NCBI GenBank assembly: GCA_013397935.1
Contig: VZRN01000659.1
Location: 1,326,615 to 1,390,614, forward strand
Source: Dasyornis broadbenti
Lineage: Eukaryota; Chordata; Aves; Passeriformes; Dasyornithidae
Length of the DNA: 64,000 nt
Direction of reading: 5' to 3'
The position numbers were made by a program, and so were the translations under genes. The notes below the pieces were generated by a model, which was not told the origin of the DNA, did no database searches, and was given only the letters and a program-made list of their open reading frames with translations. Positions 27,501 to 36,724 of the stretch are shown one piece after another (the stretch's first letter is position 1; each line of letters begins with the position of its first letter).

Positions 27501-30500
27501 CTGTTAATTCCTCTACCTTTTTCTTCAGGTCGTAATTGTACTGGTTAGCAACATCTACTTCTTGCTGAAGTTCCTGAATTTTAACTTGTTCTTCCTTGCA
27601 CCTTTCCTGAAGGGTTTGTCTCTCTTCACCCAAGCATTTTACATCATTTAAAATTTCCCTGTTTTGATCAGTAAGAGCAATGATCTTCTCTTCCAGTTCT
27701 CTTACAGTAATCTCTTTTTGGTTGATGGAGCTTGTTATTGTGTTATTGTCCTCCTGAAGACTAACAAGTTTACGTTTAAGTTCTTCCATCTTTAACTGAT
27801 TAGATGACAATTTTTCTACTTCTTCCTGGAGGCGATTTACAGTTTCAAGAAGAACATCTTTTTCATTGAAAGCAGCCCGGAGCTTCTGTTGCAGTTCACT
27901 GACATCAGAAGCTTGCTGTTGTTTCATTGATTCAAACTCCTGGCTGATCTTTCCAGCAGATTCACCTAGCTCAGCTTGTAGAGTTTCCATTGTTTCTCTC
28001 AGGCTGTTGTAATTGGATACTGCTTCTTCTTTCTCCTGAGTTAGCTTTTCAAGTTGTTCTTTAAGCTCCTGCATTTCAAAAACTAATGCCATTTGTTCTT
28101 TTTCAGAACTAGATAATAAAGTTTCATTTAATTCAGAAATTTCTGTCCTGTGTTGCTCTTTCAAAGTCTGAATCTCTAATTTGTATTCCTTTGCAGCACT
28201 TTCATAGTGCTGTCCTGCTGCTTGAAGCTCCATCTTCAGTTTTTCAATTACACAACAGTAATCTTCTTTAGTAAGCTGCAACTCATTTATCTTAAAGTCC
28301 AAGTCTTCCCGCTCATGAAAGTACTCATCCTTCATACGATGGATTTCCTCTTCCAGTTTTAGCTTGACATTGCTCATGTAAGTTAACTCATCTTTTAAAA
28401 TACTATGTTGGGACTGGAGTTCTTCTAAACTATGCTCCAGATACCTAACCTTTTCTTCCATTTTTGCTTCCACACAAGGTTCTTCTTGTGTATCTGCAAC
28501 ATCTATCTTGTTTTCTAAATTTTTATTTAAGACTTCTCTCAGCTGCTCCAAGTCATGTTCACGCTGGTCAGTATGAGCACGCATTTCATCCTTGGCATTT
28601 TTCTCTGCTGAATTGTGCTGTAACTGATTTATTTGATTTTGCTTTTCTTCATTTTCCTTAGATGATATTTCAATCCGATGCATCAATTCTGACACCTCTT
28701 GCTGATGGGCAATTGTTAATTTTTTAAGCTCTTCATTCAGATCTTTTATTTCATTATGGTAACACTGAGAGTTGCTTTTAATAGTTTCTTGCAGATTTGC
28801 CACTTCTTTATTTCTGTCTTCATTCACAGTTTCTAATTGCTTGTTCAGAGACAAAACTTGCTCCTCATAAGTAGATTTAATTCTTTGGACTTCATCTTGT
28901 AATCTTTTAACTTCTGTTTGACTACCACTGTAACATTCAACCTGTTCCACCAGCTCCATTTGTTTCTTCACTTGTTCATCTAATTCCATTTTCAGCTTTT
29001 TTAAATCCTCATTGTGCTTGCATTGTGCATTTGCTAATTCACTCTTCAGAGCTTTTATTTCTTCAAGAGAGTCAATACTCGATTGTTCCAGTTGCTTCTG
29101 CAATTCTTCTGTTTTAGTCACTGCAGCCTAAACAAACAAGTAAATAATTAAAAACTGGTAAATCAGCACACAGAATTTCCAAGTGAACTGTTTACAATAA
29201 CGAATTAGAAAATGTAGTAGCCCTTAGTTTTAAAAACTGCTATAGCTTTTAAGTATTTAACTGTATTAGGACAACTCAATTCAGAAGACACTGCAAAGAG
29301 TACAAGAACATTTGCAAAACGAGAAAGGAAAACTAAGTCCTAAATCATATTTACTAGCATAATTTCACAAAATGGGCATGATAGACTTCATCTTTAGCAA
29401 CTATTCTGATAATGTATTAAAGATCAGATTACTTTTAGTGCATCAAATTCAGGTATCTGGAATATAACAACATCCATCAGTTGCAAGCAATTCAGTCTTC
29501 ACTTTATTATTAATTGCGATTATTGATATAATAATATCAGCCTTAGCTGACAGGCTCCTTCTTACGAACATCTAAAGGTAAATCTTGTTATTTGCCATGA
29601 AAAGACAGAGCTGATTGACTGAAGACTATGTAGGCTTTTAATGCACAGACTGAATTCTTCTTGCAGCTGTGGATCTAGACAGTGTATAAAAGAATTTTAT
29701 GTTTATTACTATGAACTAGAGGGGGTACAGAGAAAATATGCTTTACTATATCAAGCCTTTAGATATTTAAATTTTTTTAAAAGCTAGAACACAGGTAAGT
29801 GAAGAAAAAGATTAAAACTAGATACACAACAAGCAAACCTAGAAAATAAATATAATTCTGAAATATTTCAGTAATATACTGTGGCTCACTTTAGTACCTC
29901 TGCTTCTTGCTTTATTTGAATATTTTCTTTTTTCAGAGCTATGCACTGCTGCTGAGTTTCAGCTTTTTCCAGAAGCACAACATCCAGCCTTTCTGTGAGA
30001 GCCTAATATTAAATGAGAAAGATCACTGAAAGAAGGGTTTCTTAACAATGGAAACAATGATTTCTGCAAAATACAGGAACTCAACATATTGATTATGACC
30101 TTTTTTATCAAATAAACGCATCAGCCTGGTTTTAAAAATTGCTTTCAGCCCAAATAAGACTGGTATGAAATAGGTAGACTAAAACAATGATGTTGGGTTC
30201 TGTTAAGAATTGTACTTGTGATCAGTTAATTTTTTATTACCAGGAGGTGGTGGGCAAGTTCTCTTTCTGTAGAAAAGAAATCTCCATCCAAATTATTCAA
30301 AACAACTCTCCAATTGTAAAATTCCTCCTCACTAACAATTTTCACTTTCATATGCTATGACCCTTACCTTGAGAAAGACAGATCCTAAAAGTACTTCTTG
30401 TGACATGCAACTTTAATTATGTGTTTCTAATCTCATCAAATGACTGTCTCAGAACTTTTCTAAGTGGCTGAAGTCTTTCTGCAATGGTCACTCCAGAATA

Positions 30501-33500
30501 AACAAAAGCTGGTCTAACCAGCCACACAAGGAAAAGTCTTGCTGGGGGCATTCACAGAATCAAAGAAGACTTCGGGTGTGAAGGGACCTTTAAAGGGCAT
30601 CTAATCCAACCCCACAGCAGTGAGCAGGGACAGCTTCAACTCCATCAGGTTGCTCAGAGCCCTGTTCAACCTGATCTTGAATACTGCCAGAGTAGGGCAT
30701 CTGCCACCTCTCTGAGCAACCTGTTCCAGTGTTTTACCACCCTCTGTGTAAAAAAGTATCTTCCTTACAGCTAAGCTGAATCGACTCTCTTTTAGTTGAA
30801 AATCATTACCCCTTGTTCTATTGCAACAGGCCCTGCTGAAAAGTTTGTCCCCATCTTATAAGCCCCCTTCAAGTACTGAAGTGCTGTGATAAGTTCTGCC
30901 TGGAAAGTGTACTCTCTGTACTATTCCTCTATACCGAACCAATAGTATTTTCTCACAAGAAGAGTAAGGATGTGAGGGAAGGACTAAAAGAAAAGGTTTT
31001 AGGAGGTGTCTTGGATTCCTGCAGACTAATTCCATTCAATTTGAACAACAGTTTTCAAGCAATTTACTATTTACCAAATTAATTCTGTGGATTTATTTCA
31101 GCTAACTTCATGTAATACAGTAGAAAACCATTACATATTCCTACCTGAATAATATCATCAGCTCCTGCAGTAGCTGCTTTTGATCTCAGTTCCTCAATTT
31201 CTTTCTCTAGTTCTTAAAATGTAAAGAAATTTCACAGCATGAATTGGTAGTGCATCACAATAGCAAAATTCTAGTAAATCCAGTGACTGATAACACTTCT
31301 ACTCAAGTCAGAGATGTCTTTTACTTCATCAATTTTTGTTTGTTAATGAGTGATAGAAAGGACTAATAGAAAGAGAACAAATATGCAGTACTACTTCTCC
31401 AGTCCTGACACTGAGCATGGTTTTCTGAGGAAGCAAAACTTCCTTGTTTGGATAGATGGACAACAGATAGAAATTCTTTTGATGATCATCTTACCTACTA
31501 TTTCATCGTCAATTTAAATCAGAGGAAAGATACTCAGTTCCTACTGGTTCTCTAAAAATAGGTGCAGGCAGAAAAATAAGATCTTATGAATAATCACACT
31601 GAGAAAAAGCCTGGTATAGCCCATCCCTGCATCCTTATTGTTTCACTGGGCAGCTACCAGCAGTTAGCATAATTGTCATTCCAAACAGGAAGTGACACCA
31701 GTCCAAGTAGTGGGCCACTGGAGGAAAAGGGACAGCAGAGTGGAGAAGGACTGCACATGAGAGCACAGATTTACACAGCATACTTTTAGGTGGGAAGCAT
31801 AAAAATTTGTTCATCATATTTTACAATTTCTTGTTAAAGCAACACATGATCAAACATAAAGTAGAAAAAAGAAGCCATTGTACTCTACAACAGTACTAAT
31901 TATGCAAAAAAATATCAGACATTCCTCCTCCCATCTGCTGCCTGAAAAGCAACAGGTGTATAACCCTGCACCAATATGGGGAACAGACAGTGACAAATCC
32001 CACTTCAACTTTTATACAAGCTACACTGTTCCATCATGCCATAGTGTCAGACCAAAATTAATTTAATACCTGACAAAAGCAATACTTCTTTTCTTCCCTT
32101 TCTTAATCAAATTACTTCAGTCCTTATCCTCCCACCATAAATAGCAAAATTGAAGAAAAATAAAATCTAGGATATTTGCCTAGAATTTAAATCTACCTAT
32201 CAAAAACACGCAGTGATATTTGAAAATGTCAGGTAGTACCAAGCATTAAGGCAGAAATGGTTCTTTTCAGTAAGATACCTGCACATCTTGACTTTACTTT
32301 CTGTATAAGCATCATTTGCTTTTTTGCAAACTTGATGAGGTCTTCTTTGGGCAATGTGTCCAGCTGTAAAAAAAGTATGTCAGAGAAACCAGTTGGCTCT
32401 ATCCCCAAGGGAAACAGAAACAAGGCATTTTAGCATCTGACTTCCAGGAAGCTGAATTTTAGGACAAGAAACTCTTACTATACATTTGCAAGAATAACAT
32501 TTCCAAGAAGAATAACAGTTCAAATTGCTGCTGTTCTATTATCCAATTCTGTTATTTCAAGTACAGAAATTACTCCTAATTATGTACTTTTCTGAAATAA
32601 TTCTGGAGCACACAACTGGGCATCATCAGTTAGGAAAACTCAGTTGGGAAGGATTACAATTCAGTAATATAATTTGAACAATATTTTGAAAATAGCACGC
32701 TGATCTAACATTGTCATTGTTTAAATTTACTTCCAACATATGCAAAGATGTCTGTGTCCATTATGAAGCAGATTGCTGCCCAAACTGGATCCTATTAATA
32801 ATTTATCACATATAACAGGAAGTGAACATCCCAAAATGAGAATTTTTTCCCTCATGGTTTCCAAAACATTTTATCTTTATGTTTATAAGTTAATTTTTCC
32901 TGTCTAGAAGAAATGTTAAAAATATCTTTGTCTTCCTATTAGTCACAGCTTGCATGCTAAGCTGTAACCCTTGCAACTACTGCTATCCAAATAAATCAGG
33001 TTTGTGAGGACTGATTACCTTTGATTTGCCTGATCCTGGTGTGCCAGAAGATGCCACCATCTCCTGTCCAGCATCTTGAACCTACGACAAAATAAAGTAC
33101 AATCTGCAGTAACTAACTTTTCAATGTAAGACTAGCAAAGGAACTAATTGAAAGTCTTCAAACACGGAGAATACCTGAATACAGCGAGAGCACAAGTAAA
33201 AATTGAAATAAAATTTTAAAGCTACATTTCTAGGACTAGTCAGAAGCATAATAGAAAAAGATCTACCACGGTTATTAGAACAGCAGAATAGAAAACTCCT
33301 GATGTCCAAACCAATATGATCTCATGACTCCATTATTGAATTGACATCTAGAGTTGATACAGTACTGAAAATTAATTTTTTAAAAAGCAGTTTCAAAAGC
33401 TTGATTCACTACCTTGTTCCTAAAAGAGCCATTAAAAAAAAAAAAAAAAAAAGGCAAGTACAAAAAAAAAAAAACCTTGTAGAGGAGTTGCAGTTAAATC

Positions 33501-35935
33501 GAACTTTGGGAACATTTGAACCACATAATCTCCTAATCTTATTTTGTTTCCTTCTTAAGCACACTGGTTTATCACTAAAATTGTTAGCCTATCCAATATA
33601 TTTGAAAAGACTCAACAAAGTCAGGGCTCATTTGAACAAATCATAAACCCCCCCTCTTCTTTTTTTTAAACATACTAGTTCCCACTAGGATTGCTGGCCT
33701 GACAAATATATCTGAAAAGTCTCCACAAATTCTGGGCTGCCTATTCCTAACATGTGCAAAATACCTTCTACCGTAAACTTGCACAGATCTAATTTGGGAG
33801 ACTATATTACTTTACAGTGGTTTATATGGGATATGCTTACATATAATCAGGAACACAAAGAAACAGATACAGCCACGATGCTGTGATAGAAAAGGGAAAA
33901 GACACTTCCAGTATATCAGGGATAGCATTGCCAAGCTTTGACCTTTACCCTGCTTTTTCCTTCATACTGTCATACGTGCATGGTTATAAAAGTGAAGGGA
34001 TGTATAGATAAATATTTGTACTTTTATATATCTAGATGTTTGTGTGTGTGTGCGCATGTATACACACATACCTTCACTTTTATTTTGCTAATCTTTATTC
34101 TGTCAAAAAAATCAGAATCCTTACAGTAGAAACTAAGGAAGAACCACACTGGATCTGAATGCTATGAGAATGGACAACCACTTATAATTTAGAGAGAATA
34201 GGTGATACAGATAATAAAAAGCATCACCTTTAGCAATATCAGTTCAAGTACAGACCAAGGACAAAAGCAGTTTAGTTATCTGTGTAACACATGGCCTAAG
34301 TATTTGGTTTTTTTTTTAAGATGGCAAAAGCAAATGTACTAGAAAATAATGTGCTCGTACAGCATTAGGGAAAAAAAAGCTATGAAGTTTAAGTTTCAGA
34401 TTTTCTTAGCATGTAAAACTTTTTCAGCATTTGCACTCCTAATATTTTAGCACTTAGCATAATGAAGTATAACAAACTGCGTGTACTGTACAGAACATGA
34501 CAGCTCACCTCTCTCCATACTACAGCAAGGTCAGATGAATTTTCTTCTCACAATACTTTTACTCCTTTTAACTAATACATACAAAGGCAAAACCACATAC
34601 CATGTAAAAGGTGCATCCAGGTTTGCTATTCTGGTAACAGAAACCAGAAGCAGATCACACAGAGGGCTTCACCCACTTGAATTACAAGAAAAGCGAGGAA
34701 GATGAGTTGCCAAAAAACCTTGAACTTTTCATTGTTTAGGTGCATCCAAGCTGTGAGGCAGCAGATACTAAGTATGCTTTTAAGCCCAACACAATCCTGC
34801 ATGGTGTCCAGTCCACCATTCTGAAATCAGGATGATTCCTTACTTTGCATACCTATATACACACTCACACAAACACACACACACATTCTTTTTTTAGATT
34901 TTACTTCAAGCCTGCTATACCCCCTACACTAAGGGGTTTCCATGCCACACTTCAAGATATTCTATGTATTTTAATTGCTATCTACCCCTTACTTTTGCAA
35001 TAGCTTAACATACTCCTAAAAAGCCTAACCAATGCCTAAATGCAATATATTAGCCTTTGCTGTGACCTGCGGCAGTAACGACCATTATGAACAGCAATTT
35101 CCTGAGCAGTGTGCAACTACTAGACATCACCAACTCTAAGTGTACCAAGTCACATCAAAATACATTTTGAATTGTGATCACTTCAACAACCAGTGGCATT
35201 GAACCTCTATTAGAACATGGAATGTGAGCAGCACAGACAGTACCAGGAGAGTTAATTTAACGTGTGAACTTTAAACTCTTCAATGTTGCCTTTGGATTCG
35301 CTTTGGTGTTTATGAAAGCGACACTAGATACAGACACTTCAGTGGTTTTATTTGCTTGTGTTGGTAGGTGTTTCACAGTTGACGTAGTGTTAACACATCG
35401 GGACACCTCAGTGGAAACGGAGCCCTTGTTCGCCTCTGGGTGCTTTCACACAGTAACCACTCGAGGCCCTCGCCGTGTGCCACCCGAGTGTCGCTCCCCT
35501 CGAGTCATCACCGCCTGCTCTCCCCAGCTCGTGCCAATAGGGCGACGTCCCCACCTTCATAGCGGGAGGGACACTAAGCAACCCCCTCGTAGCCCGCACC
35601 GACGCTGGCATTTCCGCAAGGCAGAGGCAGGGCCCCCCGTCTCAGCCCCGGCCCCCGGCCTCCCTCACAGCTGCCGCCCGCCGGGGCCGCGCCACCCGCG
35701 GGGGCTGCGAGGCGGCGGCGAAGGGCGCACAGCAGCCCGAGGGCTTCCTCGCCCGTCACCGCGGGGAGGGAAGGGAACCCGCGCAGTGGGAGGGGCCGGT
35801 CCGCACCTTCCCCGGTCCCCCGTGCTGCATCCCAAGGTCACGCACCGCCCCCTCCCCACCCGCTCCAACTGCGCTGCCCCCCAGGGCTCCGCGGCCCCTC
35901 TCCCCCCGCCGCTCCGCCCGCCGCGTTACCTCCAT
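9437..35935 (-). CDS. GCC2: GCC2, trans-Golgi golgin GCC185 (23 coding exons)
   Basis: GCC2 encodes a long coiled-coil golgin of the trans-Golgi network. By family knowledge, its C-terminal GRIP domain binds Arl1/Rab6-type GTPases and the protein tethers endosome-to-Golgi carriers, including those with mannose-6-phosphate receptors. I joined 23 exons by splice sites; the frame holds across all joins and gives 5064 coding bases and 1687 residues, close to the roughly 1684 of human GCC2. Diagnostic stretches are LPKEDLIKFAKKQMMLIQK near residue 27, continuous heptad-rich coiled coil from about 50 to 1480, NLRERR and GMETTDTESVSSAS around 1490-1535, the GRIP region at about 1612-1662, and the C-terminal end SGWASYLHSWSGLR. 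The chosen start has a strong Kozak context and matches the family start, although an in-frame ATG lies 96 bases upstream. Intron 15 uses a GC donor. Four intronic CR1 copies are noted separately. Confidence 0.97.
10379..10580 (-). CDS. GCC2: GCC2 exon 22, GRIP domain
   Basis: Encodes residues 1598-1664 with the GRIP core: NLEYLKNVLLQFIFLKSGSE, then LLPVIDTMLQLSPEEKGKL. The tyrosine in NLEY (about residue 1621) is the conserved GRIP tyrosine needed for Arl1 binding in this domain family. If the following intron were retained, translation would add an unrelated 39-residue tail before a stop. Confidence 0.97.
11277..11416 (-). CDS. GCC2: GCC2 exon 21
   Basis: Encodes SQWQADLTKDELIQKLNTTT through ATNAILMEQIK (residues 1551-1597), the helical lead-in to the GRIP domain. 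CAG acceptor, GTTAGC donor. Confidence 0.95.
12220..12414 (-). CDS. GCC2: GCC2 exon 20
   Basis: Encodes the less helical linker before GRIP: NLRERRNADLPVLDVHTVAR, then EEGEGMETTDTESVSSASTY and LEQLLNSSEAKP (residues 1486-1550). This segment is highly conserved in GCC2 and contains Ser/Thr-rich acidic sequence. Confidence 0.96.
13160..13640 (-). mobile_element. CR1 LINE fragment in GCC2 intron 19
   Basis: CR1 in minus orientation. The plus strand reads ACAGAATGGCTCCAGTTGGA, the complement of the CR1 3' tail, followed by CR1 body blocks such as TCCAGCCTGAATCTCCCCATG and GTTGCCCTCCACTGGATG. It has the same orientation as GCC2. Confidence 0.85.
13818..14035 (-). CDS. GCC2: GCC2 exon 19
   Basis: Encodes LCTIQSENMVIKTEHAQALS through LQEEHRKTVETLQQQLSRVE to SEPSTR (to residue 1485). 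The end of the long coiled coil lies here. Confidence 0.96.
15583..15759 (-). CDS. GCC2: GCC2 exon 18
   Basis: Encodes EQLEMVIDQLKVKLQDAQHN through KEAELREK (to about residue 1412). CAG acceptor, GTATGG donor. A poly(A)/T run lies in the following intron at 15537-15552. Confidence 0.95.
17325..17446 (-). CDS. GCC2: GCC2 exon 17
   Basis: Encodes AEQASVTSEFESYKVRVHNV through GAKQE (to about residue 1353). Ends in phase 2; the Arg codon is completed by exon 18. Confidence 0.95.
19459..19596 (-). CDS. GCC2: GCC2 exon 16
   Basis: Encodes IQVAVLTSEKHKVQEQLRTS through KEECRAAQ (residues 1268-1313). CAG acceptor, GTATTC donor. Confidence 0.95.
20287..20364 (-). CDS. GCC2: GCC2 exon 15, GC donor
   Basis: Encodes ENDHLTLQVSLKEELEASQQ through VEAYK (residues 1242-1267). 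The exon is followed by GCAAGA rather than a GT donor. The AAG|GCAAG form matches the consensus of rare GC-AG introns, and the next exon continues the known protein exactly in frame, so this is probably a functional donor rather than a broken one. Confidence 0.93.
20492..20592 (-). CDS. GCC2: GCC2 exon 14
   Basis: Encodes LLQSTVQQDEERNAKIKQLL through ADSKQA (to residue 1241). TAG acceptor, GTAAGT donor. Confidence 0.95.
21142..21304 (-). CDS. GCC2: GCC2 exon 13
   Basis: Encodes DAQKSTLMDMEIADYERLVK through LQEEI (residues 1154-1207). Ends in phase 1 before a strong GTGAGT donor. Confidence 0.95.
21869..21973 (-). CDS. GCC2: GCC2 exon 12
   Basis: Encodes EHSGALREMEELQMQLQKEK through LELARK (residues 1119-1153). 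TAG acceptor, GTAGAG donor. Confidence 0.95.
22044..22061. repeat. AC dinucleotide microsatellite
   Basis: Nine AC units in GCC2 intron 11. Confidence 0.9.
22356..22520 (-). CDS. GCC2: GCC2 exon 11
   Basis: Encodes HDQLCSANEDLLARVETLQ through KEQKTK (residues 1064-1118), coiled coil. CAG acceptor, GTAGTA donor. Confidence 0.95.
23232..23351 (-). CDS. GCC2: GCC2 exon 10
   Basis: Encodes NLLMEYDKQGEQLDSEKGRA through LQVSSEQ (residues 1024-1063). Intron 9 before it carries two adjacent CR1 copies. Confidence 0.95.
23535..24034 (-). mobile_element. CR1 LINE fragment in GCC2 intron 9 (first)
   Basis: Minus-oriented CR1. The plus strand runs from AATTCAGGTTGGAAGGCAGC through GGTTGCTCAGAGCTTTGTCC and on to AATGTCTTTCTTGTATTTGG, all typical complements of CR1 3' sequence. 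Confidence 0.85.
24036..24470 (-). mobile_element. CR1 LINE fragment in GCC2 intron 9 (second)
   Basis: A second minus-oriented CR1 begins with its own 3' tail complement, TCACAGAATCATTTAGATGG, and continues through GAAGAAATTGTTCCTAATAT and GGCCACTTCCCTCTGTCCTAT. It abuts the first copy end to end, either as a nested insertion or as two separate insertions. Confidence 0.85.
24933..25031 (-). CDS. GCC2: GCC2 exon 9
   Basis: Encodes VQALKEELELVRSEKDQLSA through GAESYK (residues 991-1023). Only 79 bases of intron separate it from exon 8. AAG acceptor, GTAAGA donor. Confidence 0.95.
25111..25211 (-). CDS. GCC2: GCC2 exon 8
   Basis: Encodes MLEKESAEKGEKLNKIK and VVAVKAKKELDASRKE (to residue 990). 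TAG acceptor, GTACCC donor. Confidence 0.95.
25901..25970 (-). CDS. GCC2: GCC2 exon 7
   Basis: Encodes NLMETMTEKTDQQSSVAEL then QEKI (about residues 934-956). Ends in phase 1 with a GTATCT donor, and the split Gly codon is completed by exon 8. Confidence 0.94.
26540..26580. repeat. A/G-rich low-complexity run
   Basis: Purine tract on the plus strand in GCC2 intron 6, just beyond exon 6. Confidence 0.8.
26656..29127 (-). CDS. GCC2: GCC2 exon 6, giant coiled-coil exon
   Basis: A single 2472-base exon encodes residues 110-933, nearly half the protein. It is an uninterrupted run of Glu/Lys/Leu/Gln-rich heptads with no globular domain visible. It starts AAVTKTEELQKQ after a TAG acceptor and ends DELSALK before a GTTATA donor. 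The open frame runs 18 bases past the donor to a stop, so intron retention here would truncate the protein. Confidence 0.98.
29898..30002 (-). CDS. GCC2: GCC2 exon 5
   Basis: Encodes residues 75-109, beginning ALTERLDVVLLEKAETQQQC and ending IKQEAE. TAG acceptor, GTACTA donor, 105 bases in phase 0. Confidence 0.95.
30551..30930 (-). mobile_element. CR1 LINE fragment in GCC2 intron 4
   Basis: Minus-oriented CR1. The plus strand begins TCACAGAATCAAAGAAGACT, continues GGGCATCTAATCCAACCCCA and GAGCAACCTGTTCCAGTG, and ends around TGTGATAAGTTCTGCCTGG. Confidence 0.9.
31145..31212 (-). CDS. GCC2: GCC2 exon 4
   Basis: Encodes about residues 52-74, ELEKEIEELRSKA then ATAGADDIIQ, where the coiled coil begins. 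The acceptor is AAG, less common than CAG or TAG, but the frame and protein continuity support it. Confidence 0.93.
32279..32363 (-). CDS. GCC2: GCC2 exon 3
   Basis: Encodes residues 24-51 including LPKEDLIKFAKKQMMLIQK, the most diagnostic N-terminal block of the family. The exon ends in phase 1 with a GTATCT donor. Confidence 0.97.
33019..33081 (-). CDS. GCC2: GCC2 exon 2
   Basis: Encodes residues 3-23, VQDAGQEMVASSGTPGSGKSK, matching the acidic/Ser-Gly N-terminus of vertebrate GCC2. It has a TAG acceptor and a GTAATC donor and is phase 0 on both sides. Confidence 0.95.
33434..33475. repeat. A-rich run
   Basis: Two poly(A) stretches separated by a short spacer, in GCC2 intron 1. Confidence 0.8.
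34038..34052. repeat. TG dinucleotide run
   Basis: Short imperfect TG microsatellite in GCC2 intron 1. A related CA-rich run lies at 34861-34884. Confidence 0.7.
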
Positions 35936-36130
35936 GGCGGGGCCGGCCGGCTGCAAGGGCGGGGAGATCGCGGCGCCGCAGCCGCTGCCAGCGCCGCTAC
36001 ATCCTCCCCGGCCCGCTTCCGCCTCCGTCATCCCGGCACGCCGAGCTCGGCGTGTCCGTCACCGAGCACCGCCCCAGGGGGCGGGCGGGCCTGTGCCGTG
36101 GGCCGGGTGCCTTGGCTGAACAGCATGTCT
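35420..36130 (-). promoter_or_regulatory. GCC2: GCC2 CpG-island promoter
   Basis: This GC- and CpG-dense block surrounds GCC2 exon 1 and contrasts sharply with the AT-rich flanks. It contains several GC-box-like GGGCGGGG/CCCCGCCC motifs and no obvious TATA box, as expected for a broadly expressed golgin gene. Transcription probably starts within about 36130-35950 on the minus strand. Whether it also fires to the right cannot be seen. Confidence 0.8.
35930..35935 (-). CDS. GCC2: GCC2 exon 1, coding part
   Basis: Only the codons ATG GAG lie here, followed by a GTAACG donor. The ATG sits in a GCCATGG context. The 5' UTR continues to higher coordinates inside the CpG island. Confidence 0.85.
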
Positions 36131-36435
36131 GGAGCGGGGCATGGGCAAGGAGGTTGGGGTATCGGTGCCGACTTTGTGTCCTCCACCTTGTAAACGGGGA
36201 AGGAGTATTGCTATAACACGACTGCACCCCGCTATTCCCTGTTGCTGAAGAACTCCTGAGGGGAACGCAGTGCTGCAAGCGCGTGTCCCTCACTGTCACC
36301 ATGAGAGCGTGAGGTGAAGAGTAAAGTGCTCGGCAGGAACTTAACGGTTTAAGACCTTCTTTTTAATACCTTGGTGGAAACACAGAGTGATTAAGTTATT
36401 TAGCAAATAAATACGGCCGGTGCCAAGCGTATGGT

Positions 36436-36724
36436 GCCACATTTTTCAGCAGTGCCCAGAGACAGGACGAGGAGCAACGGCCATAAACAAAATCACAAGA
36501 AGCTTCACCCCAACATGAAGAAGAGCTTCATTACATTGAGGGTGGTAGAGCACTGGAACAGGCTGCCCAGGGGGGTCGTGGAATCTCCCACTGGGAACAA
36601 TCAGAACCCACCGGGATGTGTTCCTGTGTCACCTGCTCTTGTTGACCCTGCCTTGGCATAGGGGGTTGGACAAGATGATCTCCAGAGGTCCCTTCCAACC
36701 CTAACTATTCCATGATTCTGTGAA
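36436..36724 (+). mobile_element. CR1 LINE 3' fragment
   Basis: Plus-oriented CR1 with a well-kept 3' end: GGAACAGGCTGCCCAGGGG, GGTTGGACAAGATGATCTCC, AGGTCCCTTCCAACCC and the terminal ATTCCATGATTCTGTGA. It sits just upstream of the GCC2 promoter and is better preserved than the intronic copies. Confidence 0.95.

Noticed and set aside
35264..36193. 309-residue plus-strand open frame
   Set aside because: It lies across the GCC2 CpG island, where stop codons are rare by composition. The predicted protein is Pro/Arg-rich low complexity with no domain, and the true exon is on the other strand.
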